From positions 1 through 64,000 of the forward strand of contig NZ_CZJT01000106.1 of NCBI RefSeq assembly GCF_900010755.1: a stretch of 64,000 nt of DNA. The letters run 5' to 3'. The position numbers were made by a program, and so were the translations under genes. The stretch comes from Paeniglutamicibacter antarcticus (lineage in GTDB: Bacteria > Actinomycetota > Actinomycetes > Actinomycetales > Micrococcaceae). Below the pieces are notes generated by a model, which had not been told where the DNA came from, searched no databases, and worked only from the letters and a program-made list of their open reading frames with translations. Below, one piece after another: positions 1 through 8,761 of this stretch (the stretch's first letter is position 1; each line of letters starts with the position of its first letter).

Positions 1-232
1 CCCCCGGCCCTGTGCCGTTTCCTCGGCCCTCCTCTGCCCCGCGTTGCGCTGGCCTCCCGCGCTTCCCCTCCTGTCGCTGGCTCCCCCCCCCCCCCCCCCG
101 CCGGACGGCGCTAAACTGCGCAGTTCTAGATAGTGCGGTTCCAAACCGCGCATTTCTAGATAGCGCAGCCGTGGCACCCACCGCATCTCCGCCCTGTCTC
201 CTCCCGCACCGCACTTCCAAAGGAACCCCTCC
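1..232. other. Non-coding leader with C17 tract and 30-bp-spaced repeat
   Basis: I see no credible gene here. The stretch is C-rich and low in complexity, with an uninterrupted run of 17 C at 83-99. Beyond it, the motif ttctagatag occurs at 124-133 and 154-163, exactly 30 bp apart, each preceded by gcgca. Between the copies lies a hairpin, gcggtt (135-140) and aaccgc (144-149). CTGCGC (116-121) and GCGCAG (163-168) form an outer inverted pair. The region ends in the ribosome binding site of the mutase gene. Confidence 0.6.
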
Positions 233-1978
233 ATGAGCCAGCACCACCCGAATGCCGAGCTGCTTGAACGCGCAACTGCGTGGGCCGGACAGGATCCGGA
301 TGCGCAAACGCAGGAACAGTTGCGTGGCCTGTGCGAACGCGTGCGGACAGGGGACGCGGCGGCGGCCGCCGAGCTGGCGGACAGGTTCGCCACGAACCTT
401 GCCTTTGGCACCGCCGGGTTGCGTGCGGAGCTGGGTGCCGGGCCCAACCGGATGAACTCGATGGTGGTGCGCCGCACGGCCGCCGGTCTCGGGCGCTTCT
501 TGCTGCAACAAGCCGCGGGGGCCTACACGCCCAGCGCGGTGATCGGGTTCGACGCCCGCCACAACTCGGACGTTTTCGCCACCGAATCCGCGGCAATCCT
601 CACGGCCGCCGGCATCACGGTGTCCCTGATGCCACTGCCGCTGCCCACCCCGGTGCTGGCCTGGGCGGTGCGCGAGCTGGATGCCGAGGCCGGCATCATG
701 GTCACCGCCAGCCACAACCCGCCGGCGGATAACGGCTACAAGGTGTACCTGGGCGGCCGGGTCGAATCCGGCTGGGGCCGGGGCGCACAAATAGTCACCC
801 CGGCCGATGCGCAGATCGCCGCGCAGATCGACCACAACGAGCCGATGGCTTCCATTGCCCTGGCCGACGGTGGCTGGGCGGTGTTGCCGGGCCGCGGGGC
901 CGCCGGCGACATCGAGGCCGCCTACCTGGCAGAGGTCACCGCACTGCTCACCGCCCCGGGCGGGGAGCACACCGTGGAGCTGGATGCTGCACGGGCCGAC
1001 CTGAAGATCGTGTTGACCCCGATGCACGGGGTCGGCGGGCACACCATGTCCCAGGGATTCGCAGCCTCGGGCTTCAGCCAGGTGTCGATAGTTCCGGAGC
1101 AGGAACACCCGGACCCGGAATTCCCCACGGTCGCCTTCCCCAACCCGGAAGAACCCGGCGCCATCGACCTTGCCGTCGCGCTGGCCAAGGAAACCGGTGC
1201 CGACCTGGTCATCGCCAATGACCCCGATGCCGATCGTTGCGCCGCCGCCGTCTGCTTCCCGGGCACCGGGTGGCGCATGCTGCGCGGGGACGAGGTCGGC
1301 TGGCTGCTCGGCGCACGCCTGGCGTCGACCACGTCGCCGGATGCGATCTTCGCCAACTCGATAGTCTCCTCCCGCATGCTCTCCTCCATTGCCGCGGCCC
1401 ACGGGCTGGCGCACGAGCAGACACTGACCGGATTCAAGTGGATTTCCCGCGCCCCTCACCTGGCCTTCGGCTACGAGGAAGCGCTTGGCTACTGCGTCGC
1501 CCCGGAACTCGTGCGGGACAAGGACGGCATTTCCGCTGCCCTGTTGTTGGCCGAATACGCCGCGGAACTCAAGGCGGCTGGCTCCGGTTTCCCGCAGGTG
1601 CTCGATGATCTCGCACTGGCCCACGGCCTGCACCAGACCGACCAGCTTTCGGTGCGCGTGAAGGACCTGGGCCTGCTGGCAACCATGATGGACGCGCTGC
1701 GTTCAACTCCGCCCACCGCGCTGGCCGGGGAAAAGATCGTCGAGTTCGAGGACCTAAGCCTGGGCGCACACCTGCCCCCGACCGACGGGCTGCTCTTTGC
1801 CACCGATGCCAACACCCGCGTGATTGTGCGCCCCTCGGGCACCGAACCCAAGCTCAAGTGCTACCTGGAGGTCATTGCCCCGGCGTCGGCGACCGATGAC
1901 CTGAGGGCCATGCGGGCAGCGGGCCAGCAGCGCCTGGATGCCATCAAGGCTGAACTGCTGCTCATGTTGCGCGCCTGA
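233..1978 (+). CDS. Phospho-sugar mutase (phosphoglucomutase/phosphomannomutase family)
   Basis: This 581-residue enzyme belongs to the alpha-D-phosphohexomutase family, which moves phosphate between C1 and C6 (or C5) of sugar phosphates through a phosphoserine. The phosphoserine motif TASHNPP is visible with Ser160. The metal loop DPDADR lies near residues 329-334 and the C-terminal phosphate-binding loop RPSGTEPK near residue 532, so all four domains appear present. The start is supported by AAAGGA at 219-224. The gene is followed by deoC after about 120 bp. In related actinobacteria this mutase type neighbours nucleoside catabolism genes, so it may act on (deoxy)ribose 1-phosphate; that is inference. 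Hexose-phosphate specificity remains possible. Confidence 0.93.
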   Translation: MSQHHPNAELLERATAWAGQDPDAQTQEQLRGLCERVRTGDAAAAAELADRFATNLAFGTAGLRAELGAGPNRMNSMVVRRTAAGLGRFLLQQAAGAYTPSAVIGFDARHNSDVFATESAAILTAAGITVSLMPLPLPTPVLAWAVRELDAEAGIMVTASHNPPADNGYKVYLGGRVESGWGRGAQIVTPADAQIAAQIDHNEPMASIALADGGWAVLPGRGAAGDIEAAYLAEVTALLTAPGGEHTVELDAARADLKIVLTPMHGVGGHTMSQGFAASGFSQVSIVPEQEHPDPEFPTVAFPNPEEPGAIDLAVALAKETGADLVIANDPDADRCAAAVCFPGTGWRMLRGDEVGWLLGARLASTTSPDAIFANSIVSSRMLSSIAAAHGLAHEQTLTGFKWISRAPHLAFGYEEALGYCVAPELVRDKDGISAALLLAEYAAELKAAGSGFPQVLDDLALAHGLHQTDQLSVRVKDLGLLATMMDALRSTPPTALAGEKIVEFEDLSLGAHLPPTDGLLFATDANTRVIVRPSGTEPKLKCYLEVIAPASATDDLRAMRAAGQQRLDAIKAELLLMLRA

Positions 1979-2097
1979 GCGGCAGGGCACACCGCTGATC
2001 GGCGCATTTTCTTCCCGCACCTTTGAGCTATTTTCATTCTTCATCATTTTCTATTCTTCAGTTTCCCCACACCCGAATTTCAGGAGTTGTACCCAGC

Positions 2098-2787
2098 ATG
2101 AGCACCGAGACGAACATCGAAAACATCGCCTCCTACATCGACCACACCATCCTTGCCGCCGATGCCTCGCGCGCCGACATCGAGCGCATCTGTGCCGAGG
2201 CCGCGAAGTACAGCTTCAAGTCGGTCTGCGTGAACCCGCTCTGGGTGTCCACGGTGACCGCGGCACTGGCCGGCTCCGGCGTGCTGACCTGCTCGGTGAT
2301 CGGCTTCCCGTTCGGCGCCACCACCACCGCTTCGAAGGTCTTGGAGGCCCGCGGCGCCATCGCCGACGGTGCCAACGAGATCGACATGGTCATCAACATC
2401 GCAGCAGCCAAGGCCGGGGACGAGGCAGCCCTGGTGGCAGACATTTCCGCGATCGCCGAGGCCGTGCACGAAGGCGGTGCCATCTTGAAGGTCATCATCG
2501 AAACCTCGCTGCTCACGGACGATGAAAAGGTGCTTGCGTGCCGCGCCTCGGTGAGCGCCGGAGCCGATTTCGTCAAGACCTCCACAGGTTTCGCCGGCGG
2601 CGGTGCAACGCTCGAGGACGTCGCCCTCATGCGCGCCACCGTGGGCCCGGAGCTGGGCGTCAAGGCCTCCGGCGGGGTCCGCTCGCTGGAAACCGCCCGC
2701 GCCATGATCGCCGCCGGTGCCACGCGGCTCGGTTCCAGCTCGGGAGTTGCTATTGTAGAGGGTGAACTCGGCTCCGAAGGCTACTAA
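2098..2787 (+). CDS. deoC: Deoxyribose-phosphate aldolase
   Basis: DeoC cleaves 2-deoxyribose 5-phosphate to glyceraldehyde 3-phosphate and acetaldehyde, the last step of deoxynucleoside catabolism in the cytoplasm. The 229-residue TIM-barrel protein is full length. The Schiff-base lysine is Lys160 in VKTSTGFA. The assisting acid is Asp96 in EIDMVIN, and the second lysine is Lys189 in GVKASGG. I start at 2098 because caggag at 2081-2086 fits as ribosome binding site and the protein then begins MSTETNIE; an in-frame ATG at 2023 would add an unlikely Phe/Ser-rich extension. The upstream mutase could supply its substrate. Confidence 0.96.
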   Translation: MSTETNIENIASYIDHTILAADASRADIERICAEAAKYSFKSVCVNPLWVSTVTAALAGSGVLTCSVIGFPFGATTTASKVLEARGAIADGANEIDMVINIAAAKAGDEAALVADISAIAEAVHEGGAILKVIIETSLLTDDEKVLACRASVSAGADFVKTSTGFAGGGATLEDVALMRATVGPELGVKASGGVRSLETARAMIAAGATRLGSSSGVAIVEGELGSEGY

Positions 2788-2832
2788 GACGTATTCCTCG
2801 GCGCACTGAAAACAGACTCAAGGAGAATCGCT

Positions 2833-3078
2833 GTGTACTCGAACGGCAAGAATGTGGCTCACTCGGGCCAGGGACGCTTCGTCGGCAACTTCATCGCCAC
2901 CATCGTCTTCCTCGCAATCTTCTGCGGCGCGATCTTCGCGCTGTCCTTCTGGTCGCTGGACAACGCCTGGATCCCGGGCATCACGTGCTTCGTGCTGTTC
3001 GTAGCAGCCTTCGCCGTTCCGATGCACATCCTGGGCATCTCGGATCGCAACCCGACCAAGACCGCGCTGGAGCGCTAG
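2833..3078 (+). CDS. Small membrane protein, function unknown
   Basis: This is an 81-residue protein with a GTG start preceded by aaggag at about 2820-2825. It has a short polar N-terminus, a hydrophobic segment around residues 18-40, a short polar turn around SLDNAW, and a second hydrophobic segment around 47-66, then a charged tail ending KTALER. Two membrane spans with both ends in the cytoplasm is the likely topology. I do not recognise a family with a known function. It lies 45 bp after deoC and is followed by a strong terminator, so it is probably the last gene of the deoC transcript. Confidence 0.75.
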   Translation: MYSNGKNVAHSGQGRFVGNFIATIVFLAIFCGAIFALSFWSLDNAWIPGITCFVLFVAAFAVPMHILGISDRNPTKTALER

Positions 3079-3093
3079 AACCCAGCACCTTCA

Positions 3094-3163
3094 ACCAGGG
3101 CGCACCGCTCCCCTTTCCCCGCCTTCCGGGCAGGGTCCGGGGTGGGTGCGCCCTGGTTTTTTG
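3094..3163 (+). terminator. Rho-independent terminator
   Basis: A long inverted repeat, accagggcgcac at 3094-3105 pairing with gtgcgccctggt at 3146-3157, is followed directly by a T run through 3162. It follows the small membrane protein gene and closes the mutase-deoC transcript. Confidence 0.85.
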
Positions 3164-3239
3164 TGTCTCCGGCACGGTGGGTGCACGGTTTGCCCCAGGG
3201 CAACCGAGCCGCCGCCCGCGGATCAGCGAAACGCCAAAC

Positions 3240-3310
3240 TTTTCTACGCTGTGTAGAAAATACCTCGTGGGAGGCGGTACGATGATCATTAGCGGATCGT
3301 CAACGATCCG
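3240..3310 (+). promoter_or_regulatory. Candidate promoter with two palindromes upstream of usp
   Basis: Two perfect inverted repeats precede the universal stress gene. TTTTCTAC (3240-3247) and GTAGAAAA (3253-3260) are separated by 5 nt. CGGATCGT (3293-3300) and ACGATCCG (3303-3310) are separated by 2 nt. A -10-like TACGAT lies between them at 3278-3283. The first repeat would cover the -35 region and the second would lie just after the transcription start. That arrangement suits a regulated promoter. No regulator is identified. Confidence 0.4.
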
Positions 3311-3346
3311 TAACTGGTCAGTCGTTTGCAGAAATGAGAGCCGCAC

Positions 3347-3775
3347 ATGGAAAACGCCCCACACACCAAGATCATTGTTGGTGTCGACGGATCCCCGCAG
3401 TCAATCGAGGCACTTCGCTATGCGGCACCGCTAGCCAAGGCGCTGGGGCACGATCTTGAGGCCTTCGCTTCCTGGCTGCCGCGCATCGCCCTTGAGGACT
3501 ACACCCCGCAGTGGAATCCCGAAGAAGATGCTCGCGTGGCACTGGATGCGGCAATCACCGAGGCATTCGGCGCCGACGAGCCCGAACACCTGACCCGCGC
3601 AGTGGTCATGGGCCCGGCGGCCCCCACCCTCATCGAGGCCTCCAAGCAGGCCGCAATGCTGGTCATGGGCACCCGCGGCCGCGGCGGCTTCAAGGGCCTG
3701 CTGCTCGGTTCGGTCTCCAGCTCGCTGGCGGCCCACGCACACTGCCCGGTACTGATCCACCACGGCGAAAAGTAA
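3347..3775 (+). CDS. Universal stress protein, UspA family
   Basis: This is a single-domain, 142-residue cytoplasmic protein of the universal stress family, which binds nucleotides and is usually induced by starvation, hypoxia or oxidative stress. The N-terminal beta strand IIVGVDGS with its aspartate is present. The C-terminal ATP loop reads MGTRGRGGFKGLLLGSVSSS, matching G-x2-G-x9-G-S, so it should bind ATP. It is a lone gene with its own palindrome-rich upstream region and a terminator behind it. The exact cellular role cannot be read from sequence. Confidence 0.93.
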   Translation: MENAPHTKIIVGVDGSPQSIEALRYAAPLAKALGHDLEAFASWLPRIALEDYTPQWNPEEDARVALDAAITEAFGADEPEHLTRAVVMGPAAPTLIEASKQAAMLVMGTRGRGGFKGLLLGSVSSSLAAHAHCPVLIHHGEK

Positions 3776-3807
3776 ACCCGCGACCAGCAACCCGCCCCCT
3801 CATTCAA

Positions 3808-3852
3808 ACGGAGCGTCCCCCGCCAAATCTTCCTTGGCGGGGGACGCTCCGT
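3808..3852. terminator. Bidirectional terminator hairpin between usp and mfd
   Basis: A perfect 19-bp inverted repeat (3808-3826 with 3834-3852) has a 7-nt loop, atcttcc. It lies between the convergent ends of usp (+) and mfd (-). No long T run follows on either strand, but stem strength and position argue for a shared terminator. Confidence 0.75.
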
Positions 3853-3892
3853 CGTTGAGGCACTGTTCCTTCTCAAGAACCGGCCGGCGGTA

Positions 3893-6800
3893 CTAGCTCT
3901 TGGCCTTCAGCGGCTCGAACTCGAAGATGTTCGAGAGCACCCCGGAAATCCAGCCGAGGATCTCCTCGTCAACCAAATCACGGCCGCCCACCGCTGAGGT
4001 CTTGGGCTTGGGGATGAAGATCGCGTCCAGTGCTGGCTTGTCCGCGGCGCCCTTGTACATGCGGGCCAGGCGCAGTTGCCGCGAATCGGGCAGGTTGGCG
4101 ATGGCCGCGGGAGCGAACTTGATGAAGTTGCCAACCATACCCACATCGCTCAGGCCCAGCGCGCGGGCGCGGATGCGGATGCGTGCTACCTCCAGCAGGT
4201 TCACCACCGGCGCCGGCGGCTGCCCGTAGCGGTCAACCAATTCGGCAAGCACCTCATCGAGCCCCTCGAAGTCGGTGACTGCGGCGATCTTCCGGTACGC
4301 CTCCAGGCGCAGCCGCTCCCCCGGCACGTAATCGTGCGGCAGGTGCGCGTTGACCGGCAGCTCGATCTTCATCTCCGCGGTCTTTTCCTCCGCGTCGCCC
4401 TTGTATTCGGCCACCGCCTCGCCAACCAGGCGCAGGTACAAATCGAACCCGACCCCGGCGATGTGCCCCGACTGTTCCCCGCCCAGCAGGTTGCCGGCGC
4501 CGCGGATCTCCAGGTCCTTCATGGCCAGCTGGTAACCCGAACCCAGCTCGTTGTGCGCGGCCACCGCCTTCAGGCGTTCAAGGGCCACCTCGCCCAGCGG
4601 CTTCTCCGCGTTCCACAGGAAGTACGCGTACGCGCGTTCGCGGCCGCGCCCCACGCGCCCGCGCAGCTGGTGCAGCTGGGAGAGCCCGTAGTTATCGGCC
4701 TTGTCAACGATCAGCGTGTTGGCGTTGGAGATGTCCAGGCCGGTCTCGATGATGGTGGTGGAGACCAGCACATCGAACTTCTTCTCCCAGAAGTCCTGGA
4801 TGATCTTCTCCAGCCGGGACTCGCTCATCTTGCCGTGCGCCACCTCCACGCGGGCCTCGGGCACCAGTTCGCGCAGCTCGGCGGCGATGCCGTCGATCGA
4901 GGACACGCGGTTGTGCACAAAGAACACCTGGCCATCGCGCATCAACTCGCGGCGGATCGCGGCGGAGATCTGCTTGTCGGTGCGCGGGCCCACGTAGGTG
5001 AGCACCGGGTGGCGTTCCTCCGGCGGGGTGGCCAGCGTGGAGGTCTCGCGGATGCCGGTCAGCGACATTTCCAGGGTGCGCGGGATCGGGGTCGCGGACA
5101 TCGAGAGGACATCCACGTTGGTGCGCATCTTCTTGAGCTGTTCCTTGTGCTCGACGCCGAAGCGCTGCTCCTCATCGACCACCACCAGCCCCAGGTCCTT
5201 GAACTGCACGGTGTCGGAGAGCAACCGGTGGGTGCCGATGACCACGTCCACGGACCCGCTCTTCAGCCCCTCGATGATGTCCTTGGATTCCTTCGCGGTC
5301 TGGAAGCGCGAGAGCGTCTTCACGCGCACCGGGAAGCCCGAGTAGCGCTCGGTGAACGTCTGGTGGTGCTGGGAGGCAAGCAGCGTGGTGGGCACCAGCA
5401 CGGCAACCTGCTTGGAATCCTGCACAGCCTTGAACGCCGCGCGCACAGCGATCTCCGTCTTGCCGAAGCCGACGTCGCCGGAGACCAGCCGGTCCATCGG
5501 GATTTCCCGTTCCATGTCCGCCTTGACCTCGTTGATGGTGGTCAGCTGGTCCGGGGTCTCCACATAGGCGAACGCCTCTTCCAGCTCCGCCTGCCACGGC
5601 GTGTCCTTGGCAAATGAATGCCCGCGGGAGGCCATGCGTGCCGAATACAGCCGGATCAAATCCCCGGCGATCTCCTTGACGGCCTTGCGCGCCTTGGACT
5701 TGGTGCTGGCCCAGTCCGATCCGCCCATCTTGGACAGGCTCGGGGCCTCCCCGCCCACGTAGCGGGTGACCTGGTCCAGCTGGTCGGTGGGGACAAAGAG
5801 CTTGTCCCCCGGCGCCCCGCGCTTAGACGGGGCGTACTCGAGGACCAGGTACTCGCGTTTGGCGTCGGCGCCGCCGGCTACCTTGCGGGCGATCAGCTCG
5901 ACGAATTTGGCGATGCCGTGCTGCTCGTGGACCACGTAGTCGCCCTCCACCAGGGACAGCGGATCCACCGCATTGCGCCGCTTGACCGCCATGCGCTTGG
6001 CCCCGCGCGGTGCGTAAGCGCTGGAGCGGCCCAAAAGGTCGGCCTCGGTGAGCAAACCAAGCTTGAGCGAATCGAGCACAAAGCCGCGGCCCGCCTGCGC
6101 CGTGGTGATCTCGATGAGCCCTTCGGTCGGCGCGTTCTCCAGCGAATCGATGCGATGGGTGGGGATGTCCGCGTCATGGAAAAGTTCGGCCAGGCGTTGG
6201 GCGGGGCCCGGGCCGTCGGTGGCCACCACAATCCGCCAGTCGTCCTTGATGCGCGAGGAAATGAACTGCATCATTTCCGCCACATCCCCCTGGTAACCAC
6301 GCGGCTCGCGGGCGTCGATGCGGATCGCATCGACCTCCGGCAGCAATTCCGCGTCGGTTCCCAACGAGGTCAGCGTCCACCAGGACACCCTTGCGGCCTG
6401 CGCATCGAGCAGGGTTTGGGCCAGCGAGGTGAAGTTTCCGGCCTCCAGCTCATCGGCTGCCGCCTGCGCCTGCGCCTGGCTCAAGTCCAGCGGGGCGGCC
6501 CCGCCATCGGAGGCCGTGGCCCAGGCCGCGGCAAGGAATTCGGCGTTTGTCGCTTCCAGGTCGTGGGCGCGGGCGCGCACGCGCTCCGGCTCCATGACCA
6601 GGGCAATGGATTCGGCCGGCAACTGGCTCAACAGCGGCACCATGGAGTCGACGAGGAGCGGGGCCAGGGATTCCATGCCCTCAACGGCAATGCCGCCGGC
6701 GATCTTCGTCAGCATGTCACGGGCGGCCGGCATGTGCTCTTGCAGTTTCGCAGCCTTGGACATCACCGTGGGGGTGATCAACAGTTCACGGCACGGCGGG

Positions 6801-7507
6801 GCCTGGATCACGGTTGGTGCGTCGGTTTCCAGGGACCGTTGGTCAGCAATGGAGAAGAAACGCATCGCTTCAATCTCATCGCCAGAGAAGTCGATGCGCA
6901 CCGGGTGGTTGTAGGTGGGCGGGAATACATCGAGGATGCCGCCACGCACCGCGAATTCGCCGCGGTGGGTGACCATGTCGACGCGCGCGTAGGCGGCGTC
7001 GGCCAGGGCACGCACCACGGAGGAAAACGGATACTCGTCACCGACCTTAAGGTCGACGGTTTCGAGTTTGCCCAGGCCGGCAACCAGCGGCTGGATGACT
7101 GCCCGGATCGGGGCGACGATGACCTGCAGGGCAGGGTCCTTCAGCTCCAAGCGACGCAACACGTCAAGGCGCCGTCCGACCGTGTCCGAGCGCGGCGAGA
7201 GCCGTTCGTGAGGCAGCGTCTCCCAGGAGGGAAACTCGGCGATGGCTTCTTCGGACAGGAAACTACGCAACCCCGCGGCAAGGTCTTCGGCTTCGCGGCC
7301 GGTGGCCGTCACGGCAAGCACCACGGCACCGGGCACCTTGGTCCGCAGGGCTTCGAGGACTTCAGCGGCAATCACTGACCGCATGCCGGTGGGTGCCGCA
7401 ATTTCCAGCTGGTTCGCCCGTGCCGCATACCCGGTGGCTGCATTTGAATGCACCCGGGAGAAAGAAGTATCGGCTCGCAGTGCCCTGCGCAGACCATGAA
7501 GCGCCAT
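3893..7507 (-). CDS. mfd: Transcription-repair coupling factor
   Basis: Mfd binds RNA polymerase stalled at DNA damage, pushes it off and recruits UvrA. At 1204 residues it is full length. The UvrB-like N-terminal module comes first, then the RNA-polymerase-interacting Tudor-like domain (YVVHEQHGIAKF and following, about residues 520-590). The superfamily 2 translocase follows, with Walker A GDVGFGKTE near residue 677 and a DEEQ box near 778. Motif VI, the glutamine-arginine stretch QLRGRVGRGRE, is present, and the C-terminal TRCF domain ends the protein. An AAGGTG sequence precedes the ATG. It is monocistronic and divergent from the DUF2505 gene. Confidence 0.97.
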   Translation of the reverse strand: MALHGLRRALRADTSFSRVHSNAATGYAARANQLEIAAPTGMRSVIAAEVLEALRTKVPGAVVLAVTATGREAEDLAAGLRSFLSEEAIAEFPSWETLPHERLSPRSDTVGRRLDVLRRLELKDPALQVIVAPIRAVIQPLVAGLGKLETVDLKVGDEYPFSSVVRALADAAYARVDMVTHRGEFAVRGGILDVFPPTYNHPVRIDFSGDEIEAMRFFSIADQRSLETDAPTVIQAPPCRELLITPTVMSKAAKLQEHMPAARDMLTKIAGGIAVEGMESLAPLLVDSMVPLLSQLPAESIALVMEPERVRARAHDLEATNAEFLAAAWATASDGGAAPLDLSQAQAQAAADELEAGNFTSLAQTLLDAQAARVSWWTLTSLGTDAELLPEVDAIRIDAREPRGYQGDVAEMMQFISSRIKDDWRIVVATDGPGPAQRLAELFHDADIPTHRIDSLENAPTEGLIEITTAQAGRGFVLDSLKLGLLTEADLLGRSSAYAPRGAKRMAVKRRNAVDPLSLVEGDYVVHEQHGIAKFVELIARKVAGGADAKREYLVLEYAPSKRGAPGDKLFVPTDQLDQVTRYVGGEAPSLSKMGGSDWASTKSKARKAVKEIAGDLIRLYSARMASRGHSFAKDTPWQAELEEAFAYVETPDQLTTINEVKADMEREIPMDRLVSGDVGFGKTEIAVRAAFKAVQDSKQVAVLVPTTLLASQHHQTFTERYSGFPVRVKTLSRFQTAKESKDIIEGLKSGSVDVVIGTHRLLSDTVQFKDLGLVVVDEEQRFGVEHKEQLKKMRTNVDVLSMSATPIPRTLEMSLTGIRETSTLATPPEERHPVLTYVGPRTDKQISAAIRRELMRDGQVFFVHNRVSSIDGIAAELRELVPEARVEVAHGKMSESRLEKIIQDFWEKKFDVLVSTTIIETGLDISNANTLIVDKADNYGLSQLHQLRGRVGRGRERAYAYFLWNAEKPLGEVALERLKAVAAHNELGSGYQLAMKDLEIRGAGNLLGGEQSGHIAGVGFDLYLRLVGEAVAEYKGDAEEKTAEMKIELPVNAHLPHDYVPGERLRLEAYRKIAAVTDFEGLDEVLAELVDRYGQPPAPVVNLLEVARIRIRARALGLSDVGMVGNFIKFAPAAIANLPDSRQLRLARMYKGAADKPALDAIFIPKPKTSAVGGRDLVDEEILGWISGVLSNIFEFEPLKAKS

Positions 7508-7556
7508 TGACTAGTCACCTTTCAAGAAAATCTGTTTTCCATGCACAACACAACTA

Positions 7557-7581
7557 CCCGGGAATCCATCTGGATCCCGGG
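7557..7581. promoter_or_regulatory. Inverted repeat in the mfd/DUF2505 divergent promoter region
   Basis: CCCGGGA (7557-7563) and TCCA (7565-7568) pair with TGGA (7571-7574) and TCCCGGG (7575-7581), with one bulged A and a 2-nt centre. It sits in the 175-bp gap between two divergent genes, where an operator could affect both. This is a sequence observation only. Confidence 0.3.
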
Positions 7582-7682
7582 GTGCGCATCTTCAAGCGTA
7601 CAGCTCCTGACGGCTCCCACGGGTACGCTTGGAGGCGCAAGAAAGTTTGCTTCGGCCGATCTACTTTACGGAGTTTTCCCCC

Positions 7683-8180
7683 ATGGCTCTTAACGCCACC
7701 ACTGATTTGATGCACGCCCCCGAGGCTGTCATCGCCACGCTGACCGACCGCGCTTTTGCAGAACACCTCACCACCCTGGTTGGCGGAGAGCTGAAGAGCT
7801 TTGAAATTGCTGGCGACGTTGCCGCGGCGTTCACGCTGACAACCGTCCGCGCACTTCCCACCGACCGGGCACCGGAAATCGCCCGCAAGTTTGTTGGCCA
7901 GAGCGTCGAGGTCACCCAGGTCGAGGCGTGGTCAGCACCCGCAGCAGATGGCTCACGCGATGCAACCCTGAAGGTCACTGTCGGCTCACTGCCGGTTTCC
8001 GTGGCAGGTTCCGAGTCGCTGCGCGCAAGCGCCGAGGGATCGGCACTGGGCATTGAAGCCACCGTATCCTCCTCGATTCCGTTCGTTGGCGGCAAGATCG
8101 CCGCTGCTGCCGAACCGTTCATCTCCAAGGCATTGACGCTCCAGGGCGCCAAGGTTTCCTCATGGATTGAACGCGCTTAA
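7683..8180 (+). CDS. DUF2505 family protein
   Basis: This 165-residue protein matches what I know of the actinobacterial DUF2505 family, which resembles the START/polyketide-cyclase (SRPBCC) fold. The N-terminus MALNATTDLMHAPEAVIATL, the long beta-rich middle and the C-terminal helix with GKIAAAAEPFISKAL are typical. No signal peptide is visible. The start is chosen for ggag at 7672-7675; an upstream in-frame ATG at 7629 would add 18 residues. Biochemical function is unknown. A hairpin (8193-8228) follows before the VanZ-like gene. Confidence 0.85.
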   Translation: MALNATTDLMHAPEAVIATLTDRAFAEHLTTLVGGELKSFEIAGDVAAAFTLTTVRALPTDRAPEIARKFVGQSVEVTQVEAWSAPAADGSRDATLKVTVGSLPVSVAGSESLRASAEGSALGIEATVSSSIPFVGGKIAAAAEPFISKALTLQGAKVSSWIERA

Positions 8181-8192
8181 TTAGTTCCCCCG

Positions 8193-8228
8193 TTCCGGTC
8201 GGGGAGCCGCGGGGTTCCCCGACCGGAA
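8193..8228 (+). terminator. Hairpin after the DUF2505 gene
   Basis: ttccggtcgggga (8193-8205) pairs with tccccgaccggaa (8216-8228) around a 10-nt GC-rich loop. There is no T run, so it may be a weak terminator or processing site between DUF2505 and the VanZ-like gene. Confidence 0.5.
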
Positions 8229-8254
8229 ACAGCCGACTTGAATCGACAACCACC

Positions 8255-8752
8255 ATGCTCAAGGCCATGCGGCCCGGACATCGTCTGTTGGTGACCTTCT
8301 TGGCGCTTTACCTTGTTGTCCTGGCGTTTGTTGTCCTGTGGCCCACCCCGGTGGACAAGGACGCTGGCAGGCACCTCACCCACACGCTGGCGTGGTTGTA
8401 CGCCCACGGGATTCCCCGCTGGTTTAGCTATCCGCTACTCGAGTGGCTTTCAAATGTTGCCATGTTCCTTCCTTTCGGTTTCCTGGTCGCGGAAATGCTC
8501 GAACGCGGCGCGTGGTGGAAAGCAACTGTTGCCGGACTCGCCTTGTCAACGGCCATTGAAATGATCCAGTTCCTGTTCTTCGTGCAACGCACGGCCAGCG
8601 TTCTTGACGTCTTGGCCAACACCTTGGGTGCCTTGGTTGGGGCAGCTGCTTTCATGGTTTTTGCGAAAACTCGGCATAAACACGCTAATATAGTCAACGG
8701 TGTGCCGGGAAGTCTGGTCGGCGATAGTTCAATTGACCCCAAAAAGAATTGA
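8255..8752 (+). CDS. VanZ-like family membrane protein
   Basis: This 165-residue protein has about four hydrophobic segments: one near residues 10-30, one around FLPFGFLVAEM, then two more in the second half. The conserved VanZ-family features WLSNVAMFLPFGF and ANTLGALVG are visible. The founding member of the family, VanZ, gives teicoplanin resistance, but most relatives have no known role. An alternative start at 8267 would remove four residues; neither has a strong ribosome binding site. It ends 9 bp before nhaA, suggesting cotranscription. A second VanZ-like gene lies at 30874-31344. Confidence 0.82.
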   Translation: MLKAMRPGHRLLVTFLALYLVVLAFVVLWPTPVDKDAGRHLTHTLAWLYAHGIPRWFSYPLLEWLSNVAMFLPFGFLVAEMLERGAWWKATVAGLALSTAIEMIQFLFFVQRTASVLDVLANTLGALVGAAAFMVFAKTRHKHANIVNGVPGSLVGDSSIDPKKN

Positions 8753-8761
8753 TACAAACCC

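Noticed and set aside
4076..7378. Long open frames (513 and 586 codons) on the plus strand
   Set aside because: They lie exactly antisense to mfd, are rich in Arg/His/Gly/Val as expected for the complement of a high-GC gene, and match no family.
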